A stretch of 62,337 nucleotides of DNA, from contig NZ_BDBN01000061.1 of the NCBI RefSeq assembly GCF_001613005.1, positions 1 to 62,337 on the forward strand. Reading direction: 5' to 3'. Shown here piece after piece: positions 50,608 to 59,875 of the stretch (the stretch's first letter is position 1; every line of letters begins with the position of its first letter). This DNA is from Nocardia nova NBRC 15556 (GTDB lineage: Bacteria; Actinomycetota; Actinomycetes; Mycobacteriales; Mycobacteriaceae). A program made the position numbers and the translations under genes. The notes beneath the pieces were generated by a model. It was not told where the DNA came from. It ran no database searches and was given only the letters and a program-made list of their open reading frames with translations.

Positions 50608-51936
50608 ATGGAGCAATACGCAATGGGACGCAGTGTCCGGACCTGTTCGGCAGCGCTTGTGACGGCGCTCGGGATGTTGTTCACCGGGGTCGGCACGCCG
50701 CACGGCTCGGCAAGCCCCGCCGATGTGCCGGCGCCGTCCGGTTCGTGGGGGTCGTTCTACGATCCGCCCGCGATCTTGCCCGGCGTAGCAGCAGGCGATG
50801 TGATTCGCGAACAGCCCTTCACCCCGGTTCTGTCGGCCGCCTCGCCGACGGGCACTTTCCCCGGCTCGGCGCGGCGCATCATGTATCGCAGCGTCGATGA
50901 CGCCGGTCGCGCGATCGCTGTGACCGGCACATATTTCGAGCCCAGCACTCGGTGGCCGGGCACGGGGCCGCGGCCTTTGGTGTCGCTGGCTTCGGGAACG
51001 ATCGGCGAGGGGCGCCAGTGCGCGCCGTCGATCGCGATGCAGTCCGTGCTGAACTACCGCCCGCCGTTCGACATGTCGATCGCCTACGAACAGCTGGCCG
51101 TCGATTATCTACTGGCACAAGGGATCGCGGTCGTCTTCACCGATTACGTCGGCCTCGGAACGCCGGGACCCCACCCCTACGGTAACCGCACCGCCTCGTC
51201 GCGTGCGGTAATCGACGCGGCACGTGCGGCGCAGCGCCTGCCGGGAACCTCATTGAGTTCGCAAGGGCCGGTTGGGTTCTGGGGCTATTCCCAAGGCGGC
51301 CACGCCGCCGCGGCCGCCGCGGAGCTCCAGCCGACCTACGCGCCGGAGCTGAACATGAAGGGCACCTACGCCGGCGCCCCGCCGGTCAAGCTGGACGACA
51401 CCCTGGCCCGAGCCGAAGGAAGCACCCTGATCGGAGCCGTCGGCTATTTCCTCAACGGCGCCGTGCGCACCAACCCGGAAATCCAACCCGTGCTCGACCG
51501 TGTCCTCAACGATCAGGGCCGGGCCATGATGCGCAACACGGCCAACCAGTGCGTCGCGGAAACCTTGCTGAGCTACTCGTTCCAGCACACCTCGCAATGG
51601 ACCACCACCGGCGAATCGCTGGGCGCGGCGGTCGTCGGCGACCCGGTCGGGCGACGCATCGTCGAAGAACAAACGGTCGGAAACCTCACCCCCAGCTCGC
51701 CGATCCTGCTCGCCGCCAACGTCAATGACGACGCGGTCCCCTACAGTCGCGTGCACGACCTCGCGCAAACCTGGTGCTCGCGCGGGGTTCCGGTCACCCT
51801 CGATACCATCGAGCTGCCACCACTCGTCCCGGGAACCGCTGTCGGCCATGGGATTCCCGAATTCGCCAACGTCCCGACAGCCGCCGCGTGGATAATCGAC
51901 CGCTTCAACAATGCACCTGCGCCGCGCTGCGCCTGA
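50608..51936 (+). CDS. secretory lipase, LIP family
   Basis: A 442-residue exported alpha/beta hydrolase. Signal peptide in the first 40 residues (basic MGRSVRT, then CSAALVTALGMLFTGVGTPHGSA). The nucleophile serine is in VGFWGYSQGGHAAAAAAE (GxSxG); the acid is in LAANVNDDAVPYSRVHD and the histidine in GTAVGHGIPEF. Matches the Candida LIP/actinobacterial secretory lipase family, which degrades acylglycerols outside the cell. Starts at 50569 (TTG), 50608 or 50623 are all in frame; 50608 is chosen by its GGTGGGGG leader. Confidence 0.9.
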   Translation: MEQYAMGRSVRTCSAALVTALGMLFTGVGTPHGSASPADVPAPSGSWGSFYDPPAILPGVAAGDVIREQPFTPVLSAASPTGTFPGSARRIMYRSVDDAGRAIAVTGTYFEPSTRWPGTGPRPLVSLASGTIGEGRQCAPSIAMQSVLNYRPPFDMSIAYEQLAVDYLLAQGIAVVFTDYVGLGTPGPHPYGNRTASSRAVIDAARAAQRLPGTSLSSQGPVGFWGYSQGGHAAAAAAELQPTYAPELNMKGTYAGAPPVKLDDTLARAEGSTLIGAVGYFLNGAVRTNPEIQPVLDRVLNDQGRAMMRNTANQCVAETLLSYSFQHTSQWTTTGESLGAAVVGDPVGRRIVEEQTVGNLTPSSPILLAANVNDDAVPYSRVHDLAQTWCSRGVPVTLDTIELPPLVPGTAVGHGIPEFANVPTAAAWIIDRFNNAPAPRCA

Positions 51937-52243
51937 TGCGGGGTGTCTCTGAACCCTGCTCTATCGCGACCCGATGTACGCCGGCCGAGTGCGATTCCTC
52001 GCCCCACGCGGCGGCGACGTGAATTGCGCGTCGATCAGTAACTCGGCGCGGCCCACCGGGAAGCGATAACGGGGATCGCCCCCAACATGATGGACTCGAA
52101 ACCGTTCTTGGTGTTCATATCCATCGATCCCGCCGCAGTCTCGGGCCGGAGCAGCGGTGGCGTCCCACTCCCCTGGCCCGGCGGTCGGTACGTCGCTGAC
52201 ATCTCCGAATTCGGCATCATCGGTCACACCGCGAGGACAGGGG
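51937..52243. other. 307-base gap with no convincing gene
   Basis: Overlapping minus-strand frames at 51961-52227 and 52035-52220 are open but mutually exclusive and lack motifs, so neither is called. Confidence 0.4.
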
Positions 52244-53236
52244 TCACCAGAGCTGCTCTGGAATCAGAACTGTCCAGACCTGCCCCGGCGCGAAGGGGAT
52301 GGCTGTACCAGTGGGGGTTGTATAGGTTGTGCCCGCCTCCGGGGCGGGCCGGGACCACGTGGCCGGGAACGCTTGGCCGTCGCGAAGTACGAGTGCCTGA
52401 CCGCTACCGGTCGTATGGGCCAGAGGTGAGACGCTGCCCGCCACGTCGCTGATGGCCGAGTTCTGCACCTGCACACTCTGCAGCACGACCGTACTTGGCG
52501 TGAGCCGTCCGGTATCGGCAGCGCTGTAGGCAGCACCATCCATGGACACCAGCCAGCCGTGATCGCTGGGTGACCAGTCGAAGCCGACCACCGCAGCCGG
52601 ATACCGCGCTTCCTCATGTTGCGTGGGCCGGCCGCCGGCAGGCGCAGGACCGAAGTGCAGTTGCGAAGCCTCCGGCCAGCCGCCGCCTTCGGGCAACTGA
52701 TCGGGGCGGACGAACATGTTGTGCGGCGCGGCGCGACTGTAATCGCGGAAGTACGCCGCGGGTTGCAGATCGGCCGAGGCGTTCTGGAGTGAGGAGGAAT
52801 CGAGGGCGGGAATCAGCTCGGGTGCGGAACCAGAGGATGCCAACGTCGGGTTACCGAACTGGGCCAACAGCGTCAGATCCGTTTCCCGCGCACTCCGGAC
52901 AGGTCCGATCACTGAGGGTTTCTGTGCCGAGAACACCGCGGCCAGCCGACTCAAACCACCCTCGACCGGCTCGACGTAGACCACATCGGCGGCTCCGAGC
53001 CCAACCGGTGGCCGTGCCTGCGGGCTGTTGTCTATCTTCGCGACCAGCACGGGCACCCCTACCCGGGAGGGTGGGGGTGAGGCAGGTGCCGCCTGCTCGG
53101 GTCCGGTGCTGGTGCTGGTGCCAGTGCCGGGGCGGTCGGCGGGGCCGGTGTCGGTGCCGCTACTGCACGCGAACGTAGTGCACATTCCCAAGGTCATCAG
53201 GAACGCGGCAATCCACACCCACCATCGCTGCTGCAT
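52244..53236 (-). CDS. DUF3048 domain lipoprotein
   Basis: A 330-residue exported protein. Hydrophobic signal (WVWIAAFLMTLGMCTTFACSSG) with a lipobox-like end at a cysteine about residue 24, then a Thr/Gly/Pro-rich linker. The DUF3048 domain follows: VLVAKIDNSPQARPPVGLGAADVVYVEPVEGGLSRLAAVF, SARETDLTLLAQFGNPTLASSG and GFDWSPSDHGWLVSMDG. Bacterial members are surface lipoproteins (YerB-like); the N-terminal 'DNSPxARP...G...ADVVYE' motif is clear. Function unknown. Confidence 0.85.
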   Translation of the reverse strand: MQQRWWVWIAAFLMTLGMCTTFACSSGTDTGPADRPGTGTSTSTGPEQAAPASPPPSRVGVPVLVAKIDNSPQARPPVGLGAADVVYVEPVEGGLSRLAAVFSAQKPSVIGPVRSARETDLTLLAQFGNPTLASSGSAPELIPALDSSSLQNASADLQPAAYFRDYSRAAPHNMFVRPDQLPEGGGWPEASQLHFGPAPAGGRPTQHEEARYPAAVVGFDWSPSDHGWLVSMDGAAYSAADTGRLTPSTVVLQSVQVQNSAISDVAGSVSPLAHTTGSGQALVLRDGQAFPATWSRPAPEAGTTYTTPTGTAIPFAPGQVWTVLIPEQLW

Positions 53237-53395
53237 AAGGCAAACCTCTAGCTACCAATTTACGCCGCGCTCGACCACTCGGGCCGGTCGCTGGTTGAGG
53301 CTTATGCCCCCGGCGAGCGCCCGTGAGCCACCCCGACGACCCGCGGCGCGTGGGCACGGACAGGCGGTGAGGTGCTCGCCTGTAATCTCACGATC

Positions 53396-54286
53396 ATGGT
53401 GGACACCCCCTTCGGTCGAGTCATCACGGCGATGGTGACCCCCATGCACGCCGACGGCTCGATCGACTACGACGGCCTGCAGAACCTCGCCGTATATCTC
53501 GCCGACCACGGCCATAACGGATTGCTGGTCAACGGGACCACGGGTGAGTCCGCCACCACCACCGACGAGGAGGACTACGCCTGCGTGCGGGCGGTGGTCG
53601 AGGCCGTGGGCGACCGTGTCCAGGTGATGGCCGGCTGCGGCACCAACGACACCGAGCATTCCACTCGTGCGGCGCGTGAGATGGTCAACTGCGGGGCCGA
53701 CGCTCTGCTCGTTGTCACGCCGTATTACAACAAGCCGCCGCAGGACTGCATCCTCGAACACTTCCGTCTGGTCGCCGAGGCCGGCGGCGGTGTGCCCGTC
53801 ATGCTGTACGACATCCCGGGGCGGACCGGGACGGCGCTGAGCACCGATACCATTCTCCGCGCGGCCGACATTCCCGCCGTGCGCGCCGTCAAGGACGCCA
53901 AGGGCGATTTCTTCGAGGCCAGTCGGATCATGTCGAAGACCGACCTGCTCTGGTATTCCGGCGATGACGTCGTCAACCTGCCCCACCTCGCTCAAGGCGC
54001 GACCGGCATCGTGTCGGTGGTCGGTCACGTCGCGGGCGATCGCTACGCGGAGATGATCGCCGCCGTCGACCGCGGCGACCTGTCGCGGGCACGCGAGATC
54101 CACCGGCGTCTCATCCCTGCCGTCGATGCGATCATGCACGTTTCACAAGGCGCCATCCAGTCCAAAGCCGCGATGAAAATGCTCGGCGTCATCTCCTCCG
54201 ACGCGCTGCGTATGCCATACCGGCAGGGCCCGCCGGAGCATCAGCAACGCCTGCGTGCTGGGCTCGAGGAATCCGGCCTGTTGTAG
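53396..54286 (+). CDS. dapA: DapA family dihydrodipicolinate synthase/N-acetylneuraminate lyase
   Basis: A 296-residue TIM-barrel aldolase. T48-T49 (GTTGES), Y138 in LYDIPGRTGTALS and Schiff-base K166 in VRAVKDAKGD match 4-hydroxy-tetrahydrodipicolinate synthase (lysine and meso-DAP synthesis). It stands alone, not next to dapB, so this may be a second copy or a relative with another aldol substrate. ATG at 53396 (GTG 53372 lies 8 codons upstream). A few bases upstream are the DUF3048 gene start region, transcribed away. Confidence 0.85.
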   Translation: MVDTPFGRVITAMVTPMHADGSIDYDGLQNLAVYLADHGHNGLLVNGTTGESATTTDEEDYACVRAVVEAVGDRVQVMAGCGTNDTEHSTRAAREMVNCGADALLVVTPYYNKPPQDCILEHFRLVAEAGGGVPVMLYDIPGRTGTALSTDTILRAADIPAVRAVKDAKGDFFEASRIMSKTDLLWYSGDDVVNLPHLAQGATGIVSVVGHVAGDRYAEMIAAVDRGDLSRAREIHRRLIPAVDAIMHVSQGAIQSKAAMKMLGVISSDALRMPYRQGPPEHQQRLRAGLEESGLL

Positions 54287-54628
54287 ACAGGCACGTGAAC
54301 ATTACTGCGCGGCAGCACCATTCGTCCCTTTGCTTCGACGGGCGCTCTTCGATCATCTCGCCGGAGCGGGGGCTCACAAGCCGTGATATCGACCACCTGC
54401 ATGTGACGTTTCGCTGCTTGTTGCGTGGATTCGCCGCCCGAGCCGCAGCAGTGCGCCAGCGTGCGGGATCCCGCGTTACCGACGGCCGGGCCACGTAGGC
54501 AGTACATGACCTGACCGCCCGCTGCTCCACTCTTGCTACGTCATCCGTAGGGTCGCTGGAAATTTCAGCGTTCTCTCGGCACCGCACCAGGTTTTCGGCG
54601 AAAGTTGTGTCTACGGTCCGAATCGACT
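54287..54628. other. 342-base gap before the defence-like island
   Basis: No frame in this stretch shows a domain. It marks the boundary between the DapA gene and the gene remnants that follow. Confidence 0.4.
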
Positions 54629-54934
54629 ATGGGACAGGTGATTCCAGTGACCCCGACACCCCTCGCTCTCGCTACGAAATCGCGCCCTTCGGGACCCACT
54701 GCCGATAACCAGCCTTACCGGTCGTTCGCCCACTTCGACACGGATGGTTCGTCACTGTCGATCATCACGCGGGAGTTCGAGGGGTGGCTGGAACGGCAGA
54801 AGAGGTGGGTCGTCGATCTGAGTTCGACAGGCGCGCAGACCGATGGGCCTCGGTCTCTGACGACTGTCCGTCATTCGGTCGGAAGCGCAGATCTCCTCCG
54901 CTTCCGGCTCACCGAGGAGCAGCCGGGCGACAAT
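54629..54934 (+). pseudogene. N-terminal remnant of an unknown protein joined to a helicase fragment
   Basis: From ATG 54629 the frame encodes about 100 protein-like residues (PYRSFAHFDTDGSSLSII, then EFEGWLERQKRWVVDL and VGSADLLRFRLTEEQPGD). The same frame then becomes Arg/His/Asp-rich nonsense to its stop at 55222, while the neighbouring frame begins a DUF3320 domain at 54933. This is what a deletion joining the start of one gene to the end of another would give. The family of the N-terminal piece is not recognised. Confidence 0.4.
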
Positions 54935-55454
54935 GCTCGGCGATCGGACGGATCTCGACCGGACCAACTCGGCGTCGGTACGACGCATCATCACCGATGC
55001 CGTACGAGAAACCGTGGAGACCGAGGGACCCATCGCTTTGGATCGACTCGCGCGCGTCGTCGCGAATCGGTTCGGTTACGACCGGGTGTCCGCCGCGCGC
55101 AAGGCGTTTGTCATCGACTGTGTCCCCACCGAGCTCGTTCACTCCGGCCCGCTCGGCACGTTCGTGTGGCCGCATCAGATCGACAGGGCCACGTGGGCCG
55201 GCTACCGCACCACCCCGGATGACATGACGCGCTCTCTGAACGAAATCGCACCGGAGGAGATCGTCAATGCCATGAAGGCGGCCTGCTCCAGTGCGGGACT
55301 GGAGTCGGAGCCTTTGATGCGCGCGACCATGGCCATCTTCAACCAGCGTCGCCTCGCCGGCGCCAGCCGGGAGCGATTGGAATCATGCATCGCCGCCGGA
55401 TTGGCGGACGGACGGCTCATCCGGATCGGTTCGCACATACGACCCGGGGCCTGA
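54933..55454 (+). CDS. DUF3320 domain protein, probably a helicase C-terminal fragment
   Basis: A 173-residue frame starting at ATG 54933. The core SVRRIITDAVRETVETEGPIALDRLARVVANRFGYDR is a clear DUF3320 domain, normally found at the C-terminus of long superfamily I helicase/nuclease proteins (DUF4011-helicase-DUF3320) in defence and T6SS-linked loci. The helicase body is absent, so this is a truncated remnant or a free-standing small version. There is no good ribosome-binding site. Its presence supports a defence-island setting. Confidence 0.6.
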   Translation: MLGDRTDLDRTNSASVRRIITDAVRETVETEGPIALDRLARVVANRFGYDRVSAARKAFVIDCVPTELVHSGPLGTFVWPHQIDRATWAGYRTTPDDMTRSLNEIAPEEIVNAMKAACSSAGLESEPLMRATMAIFNQRRLAGASRERLESCIAAGLADGRLIRIGSHIRPGA

Positions 55455-55554
55455 CACCCCCTCACACGAAACCGTAGAGCATTTCGGCGCCCATGTGTCG
55501 GTGGGACCCGATATATTCCATGAGAGACCCGAGCCAAGAAGGTCGCAAACGCAA

Positions 55555-56844
55555 ATGCCCGATACCGCAACAGGTTCCGATGATCAGGATCCCTCTGAGA
55601 TTGCAGTGATCGCCGATGAGTTCGGCGCACTGATCATCGGTACCGATGACGCACTCACGGATTTCGCCGACGAGTGGGACCAACACAATCGCGTCGAGGT
55701 AGCCGAACTGCCCGCGGTGCAGATCGGCACGACGCTCAGTTCAGTCACCACCGCCCTTCTCGCCACCGGCAAACCTGTGGCCCGCTACCTCCCGGGGGCC
55801 GACGTTTGGGAGAAGTCCGGACGACCGCGCCCCGGAACGGTGGTCACCTTCCACCGGACAGTGCGTTCAGCCGAGTCGGGAAAGATCTTGTCGAACACGA
55901 GGATTGCTCCAGTAGCCGCGGTACCCGGAGTCGGGCAGGCGGCCATCGCCGCATTGACTGTGCAGATGGCGCTCGAGCAGTTCGCCGAAAGGATCATCGC
56001 ACGTCTCGACGACATCGAGGACAAGGTCGATGACGTACTCCGACTGGCTTCCGCACAACGACTCGGCGACGTATACGGACACCGACGCATCCTGCAACGC
56101 CGCATTCAGGAGCTCGGCTCGGGCGTCGCGCTCACCGATACCGATTGGTCGAGTATCGCCGCACTCGGTGCTGACCTGGAGGTCGGAGTCGAGCGACTGC
56201 GCCGGCATGCCTTGCTGCTCACCGATCAGCTCAACCCGGACGACTCCGCGGACAAACGTGCCGACCAGCTCGAATCAGCCGTTCACCAAGGACGACTGAA
56301 GGAAACGCTGAAACTACTTCTCGTCGCCCAGCATTCGCTCTACTTGTGGCAACGCCTGAGGCTGGAGCGCGTTCGGTCCGCGGAGCGCGAGTATCTTGAA
56401 CAAACAGCGGCCAGCGCCCGCGCGACCCTCAACGAACACCTCGAGGCTGACCATGACTTGGCAAGCCGACTACGCGATGTACTCGACCGCCATACGGTGC
56501 TGCGCGTAACGGAGGTACATCGGCAACTCGCGGGGCGCAAGCTGACGAAGAACCGAGATGCGATGAGCCACATGGTCGACTCGTTCATCGAAGCCCGCGC
56601 ACTCCAGATCGGCAGCTGGGGAGGCGCTGACAACGCCACCATCCGCGAAGCTTGGTCACTGGCTCGAGATCGCACGGTCGCTGCTGCCAATTCGGGCCGA
56701 CGGCAACTGTCCGCCGGCGCGACTGCGGTTGCACGATGGGTCGAACCCAAGGACGACTCGGACACGCCCGAACCAGTTGCAGCCACGCCGCCTGCCGAGG
56801 TTCCGCGTAAGCCAAAGAATCTCCCGTTGGCCACCGACGAGTAG
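55555..56844 (+). CDS. hypothetical hydrophobic/coiled-coil protein at the start of the defence-like cluster
   Basis: A 429-residue protein of unknown family. Acidic N-terminus, then a hydrophobic Ala/Val/Gly-rich segment (about 117-140, VAAVPGVGQAAIAALTVQMAL) directly followed by an amphipathic helix with coiled-coil heptads (ERIIARLDDIEDKVDDVL, 145-162), and a long helical C-terminal half. A membrane-inserting helix followed by coiled coil is typical of abortive-infection pore formers, but this is analogy only. AAGAAGG precedes the ATG. First intact gene of the cluster, in the same direction as the DUF262 gene after a 264-base gap. Confidence 0.65.
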   Translation: MPDTATGSDDQDPSEIAVIADEFGALIIGTDDALTDFADEWDQHNRVEVAELPAVQIGTTLSSVTTALLATGKPVARYLPGADVWEKSGRPRPGTVVTFHRTVRSAESGKILSNTRIAPVAAVPGVGQAAIAALTVQMALEQFAERIIARLDDIEDKVDDVLRLASAQRLGDVYGHRRILQRRIQELGSGVALTDTDWSSIAALGADLEVGVERLRRHALLLTDQLNPDDSADKRADQLESAVHQGRLKETLKLLLVAQHSLYLWQRLRLERVRSAEREYLEQTAASARATLNEHLEADHDLASRLRDVLDRHTVLRVTEVHRQLAGRKLTKNRDAMSHMVDSFIEARALQIGSWGGADNATIREAWSLARDRTVAAANSGRRQLSAGATAVARWVEPKDDSDTPEPVAATPPAEVPRKPKNLPLATDE

Positions 56845-57108
56845 TCGAAGGGGTGGAGCGCTCGCACGCGTCCCTCCATCCACCTTCGACAGCAGACGGT
56901 CATGCCGAGCGTGACCGATGCCAACGGAAACATACTGGACGGTCAAACTCTGCTTGTCGCAACAGGTTCCACAAAACAGCCATTGTGAAACAACCTCGCA
57001 CCCGCCGACGATATGCGCCAGAGTTGATGTCCGCGTGGGGCAGCACCCACATCACTTTCCGGCTCGTTGGCGCTGTCCACGGCCGCACTTTCCAAGGAGA
57101 TGTCCACC

Positions 57109-59181
57109 GTGGTCGCCGCACAGGAAACGAGTCTGCAGAAGATACTCGAAGGCACCTCGCAGTACCTCGTTCCGCTGTATCAGCGGCCGTACCAGTGGGG
57201 CCTGGACAATTTCAAGGAATTGTGGCGTGATGTTACACAGCTCGCCGAGGACCGGGCCGAGGATGTCGAAACCACACACTTCATCGGTTCCGTTGTGCTG
57301 GCGCCGGTTCCGGGTAGCGTCGCAGGGTCGATTACCCGATACCTCGTCGTCGATGGTCAGCAGCGTCTCACCACCCTGACGCTGCTGCTCGCAGCGATCC
57401 GCGACCACCTTCGCGAGCTGGACAAGGAAGCTCGTCGTGACACGGACCGCATTCACAACCAGCTACTGACCAACCAATACGAGGATGATCCCTACCGCTT
57501 GAAACTGCTACCGACGCAGATGGATCGCGCCTCGTACGCCGCGGTCATCGATGGGCTTCCGACCGCAGGTGGTGATGACAACGTCGGTGCGGCATACCGC
57601 TTCTTCCGTGCGCAACTGGCGGAACCGGTGGACCCGGATCTCGGCTATGACGCAGTACAGATCGCGCATGCAGTGACGTCGGGGCTGTCAGTGGTGTCGA
57701 TCAGTACGCATCCCGGTGACAATGTCCATCGCATTTTCCAGTCCCTCAACAACACCGGGCTGAATCTGACGCAAGGCGACCTGCTGCGCAACTATCTGTT
57801 CATGCGGATGCCGACCCGCAGCGAGGAGGTTTATCGCACGCTGTGGCTTCCCCTTCAGGATGCGCTGGGCAACAATAACCGACTCGAGTCCCTGTTCTGG
57901 CTGGATCTATTGCAGACCACAGCGAAGGTTAAACAGACACAGACTTTCGCAGCTCAACAGGCCAGGTTGGACCGGTTCGAAACCGAGGACGAAATCGTCT
58001 CCGAAGTAGGTCGGATCGCCGCGCTCGGCAAGCTCTACCGGTTGATGCTGCATCCGGACGAGGAAACCGATGCTGCGGTGGGCGAGCGCCTGAAGCGATT
58101 GTCGGAGTGGGATTCCATCACCCCGGCACCCCTGATTCTGCACCTCCTCGTTCTGCGCGACCGCGGCGACGCTACCTCCGAACAGATCGCCCGGGCACTG
58201 CTGTATGTCGAATCGCTTCTGGTGCGCCGGTTCCTGGTCGGGCGGGCCACTCAGGGGCTGAACCGCTTGTTCCCTGCTGCAGTGCAAGACCTGGATGCGT
58301 CGCTCCCGGTCGACGAGGCCCTACACCGCTATCTCTCAGCGGGGCGCAAGCACTACGCCACCGACGAGAAGCTGACCGAGGCCATCCTGACTTCACCGCT
58401 GTACACCACCGGCCGCGCGGCACATCGTAAGACGATGCTGATCTGGATCGAGCAGCTGTTCAACTCTAAAGAACAAGTCGATCCCAAATCGCTCACCGTC
58501 GAACACGTTATGCCACAGACCCTCTCGTCACAGTGGCGCAATGAACTGGGTGGGATCTACGGGTCCGAGAACGTCGATGAATTGCACGACAGCCATGTCC
58601 ACACGCTCGGTAACCTCACGCTCACCGGATACAACGAGAATCTCGGCAACCAACCCTTCGATCACAAACGAGATGTGCTGGGAGCAAGCAGCATCCGGAT
58701 GAACCAAGCGATCGCGGCCTTTGCCGAATGGGGGCCCGAGCAAATCGAGGAGCGCGGGCGGGAACTCGCCAAGTTGATCATCGGAGCATGGCCCGGACCG
58801 CTCACCGATTTCGCGACAAACGGCGACGACAACCCGCTGTGGGAGTCGATGAACCGCCTGCTCGCCCTGCTACCGGCAGGACACTGGACCACCTACGGCG
58901 ATGTGGCCACCGTGCTGGGAACAGCAGCCCAGCCGCTGGGGAACCGGTTGGCAACGGTAGCCGCGCCGAATGCCCACCGCGTCCTCACATCGCAAGGCGA
59001 GGTCTCCCCCTCATTCCGATGGGTGGAGCCCGGCCGAACGGATAGCCCCAAAGAGATTCTCGAACAAGAAGGTCTCGAATTCGTGGCCGGAGGTCGCGCA
59101 GACACCGCCAGGCGTTTGTCGGTGTCGCAACTCGAGGAATTGCGGAAGGCTGCTGAGGACGACTTCGACGCGTCCAGATGA
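57109..59181 (+). CDS. GmrSD-like DUF262-DUF1524 endonuclease fused to an alkyltransferase-like (ATL) domain
   Basis: A 690-residue type IV restriction enzyme candidate. DUF262 (1 to about 350): QRPYQW (25-30) and the nucleotide-site DGQQR (82-86). DUF1524 HNH nuclease (about 440-560): H466-V-M-P469 in the VEHVMP motif, then H498-T-L-G-N502-L-T and N509. From about 575 a methylguanine-methyltransferase/ATL fold follows: LPAGHWTTYGDVATVLG (589 on) and PNAHRV (620-625), where the reactive PCHR cysteine is replaced by A622, so it can bind but not repair alkylated bases. GTG at 57109 has AAGGAG nine bases upstream; the ATG at 57100 touches it. Relatives (GmrSD, BrxU, SspE) cut modified phage DNA. 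Confidence 0.85.
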   Translation: MVAAQETSLQKILEGTSQYLVPLYQRPYQWGLDNFKELWRDVTQLAEDRAEDVETTHFIGSVVLAPVPGSVAGSITRYLVVDGQQRLTTLTLLLAAIRDHLRELDKEARRDTDRIHNQLLTNQYEDDPYRLKLLPTQMDRASYAAVIDGLPTAGGDDNVGAAYRFFRAQLAEPVDPDLGYDAVQIAHAVTSGLSVVSISTHPGDNVHRIFQSLNNTGLNLTQGDLLRNYLFMRMPTRSEEVYRTLWLPLQDALGNNNRLESLFWLDLLQTTAKVKQTQTFAAQQARLDRFETEDEIVSEVGRIAALGKLYRLMLHPDEETDAAVGERLKRLSEWDSITPAPLILHLLVLRDRGDATSEQIARALLYVESLLVRRFLVGRATQGLNRLFPAAVQDLDASLPVDEALHRYLSAGRKHYATDEKLTEAILTSPLYTTGRAAHRKTMLIWIEQLFNSKEQVDPKSLTVEHVMPQTLSSQWRNELGGIYGSENVDELHDSHVHTLGNLTLTGYNENLGNQPFDHKRDVLGASSIRMNQAIAAFAEWGPEQIEERGRELAKLIIGAWPGPLTDFATNGDDNPLWESMNRLLALLPAGHWTTYGDVATVLGTAAQPLGNRLATVAAPNAHRVLTSQGEVSPSFRWVEPGRTDSPKEILEQEGLEFVAGGRADTARRLSVSQLEELRKAAEDDFDASR

Positions 59182-59275
59182 ACTCGGCCTCACGCTGACA
59201 GTTCCCCTCAACGCCGCAGCGTTCGACGGCGTGCTGCGCGCCCAACCGGAGATCACCTGACCCGAACGGAGACCG

Positions 59276-59875
59276 ATGCTCGGCTTCGCCATTGTCGACA
59301 GACAGCCCGCCGCTGACGCTACCGCGGTGTGGCTTACCAGCCGCACCGACACCATCATCGTTCGCAACACCAACGCTGTGGTGATTCCACACGACGATCC
59401 GGACCATGACTCGAAGGTCCAGTGGTTGGTTAGCGGTCGATCGGTGGTGCTGACCGCAGGCACCACACCGCAATCGTGTTCCGAGAATGCTGTCGAGGTC
59501 GACCTTTTCGACGATCTGATCAAATTGACCACCGCTTGTCAGGAACGCATCTGCCAAGCCGTCGATGACTACTCCCGGCGCCAGCGGTCGAAGTTGGTCG
59601 TGCCGGTTTTCCAGCCCGTCCCACAGCTTGCGGCCCCAGCGCAGGACGAGCCCCGCTTTCGCGCGCTGGCAGTCGCCAACTACGTCGGGAACGTCTGGAC
59701 CGCTTGGCTCTTCACCGAAGAGCAGCGGCTTCGCCGAACGGTCAACCCGAGAACCGGGGAAACACCGTGGATCATGCCGGAAGACCTGAACAATCCGGCG
59801 ATCGCGATCTTCCCGGCAGAGTTCAGTGACCGCGTGCGGCCGGCAGGTCTTGACGAGAGGAGTCGTCGACAATGA
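59276..59875 (+). CDS. hypothetical protein coupled to the exonuclease-BRCT gene
   Basis: A 199-residue soluble protein (MLGFAIVDRQPAADATAVWLTS, then IIVRNTNAVVIPHDD, KLVVPVFQPVPQLAAP and WTAWLFTEEQRLRRTVNP). Not recognised with confidence. GAACGGAGACCG precedes the ATG, and its stop overlaps the start of the next gene (ATGA), so the two act together. It sits 94 bases after the endonuclease gene on the same strand, consistent with one operon. Confidence 0.7.
   Translation: MLGFAIVDRQPAADATAVWLTSRTDTIIVRNTNAVVIPHDDPDHDSKVQWLVSGRSVVLTAGTTPQSCSENAVEVDLFDDLIKLTTACQERICQAVDDYSRRQRSKLVVPVFQPVPQLAAPAQDEPRFRALAVANYVGNVWTAWLFTEEQRLRRTVNPRTGETPWIMPEDLNNPAIAIFPAEFSDRVRPAGLDERSRRQ

Noticed and set aside
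51961..52227. Two overlapping minus-strand frames of 88 and 61 residues
   Set aside because: They exclude each other, lack a ribosome-binding site and resemble nothing.
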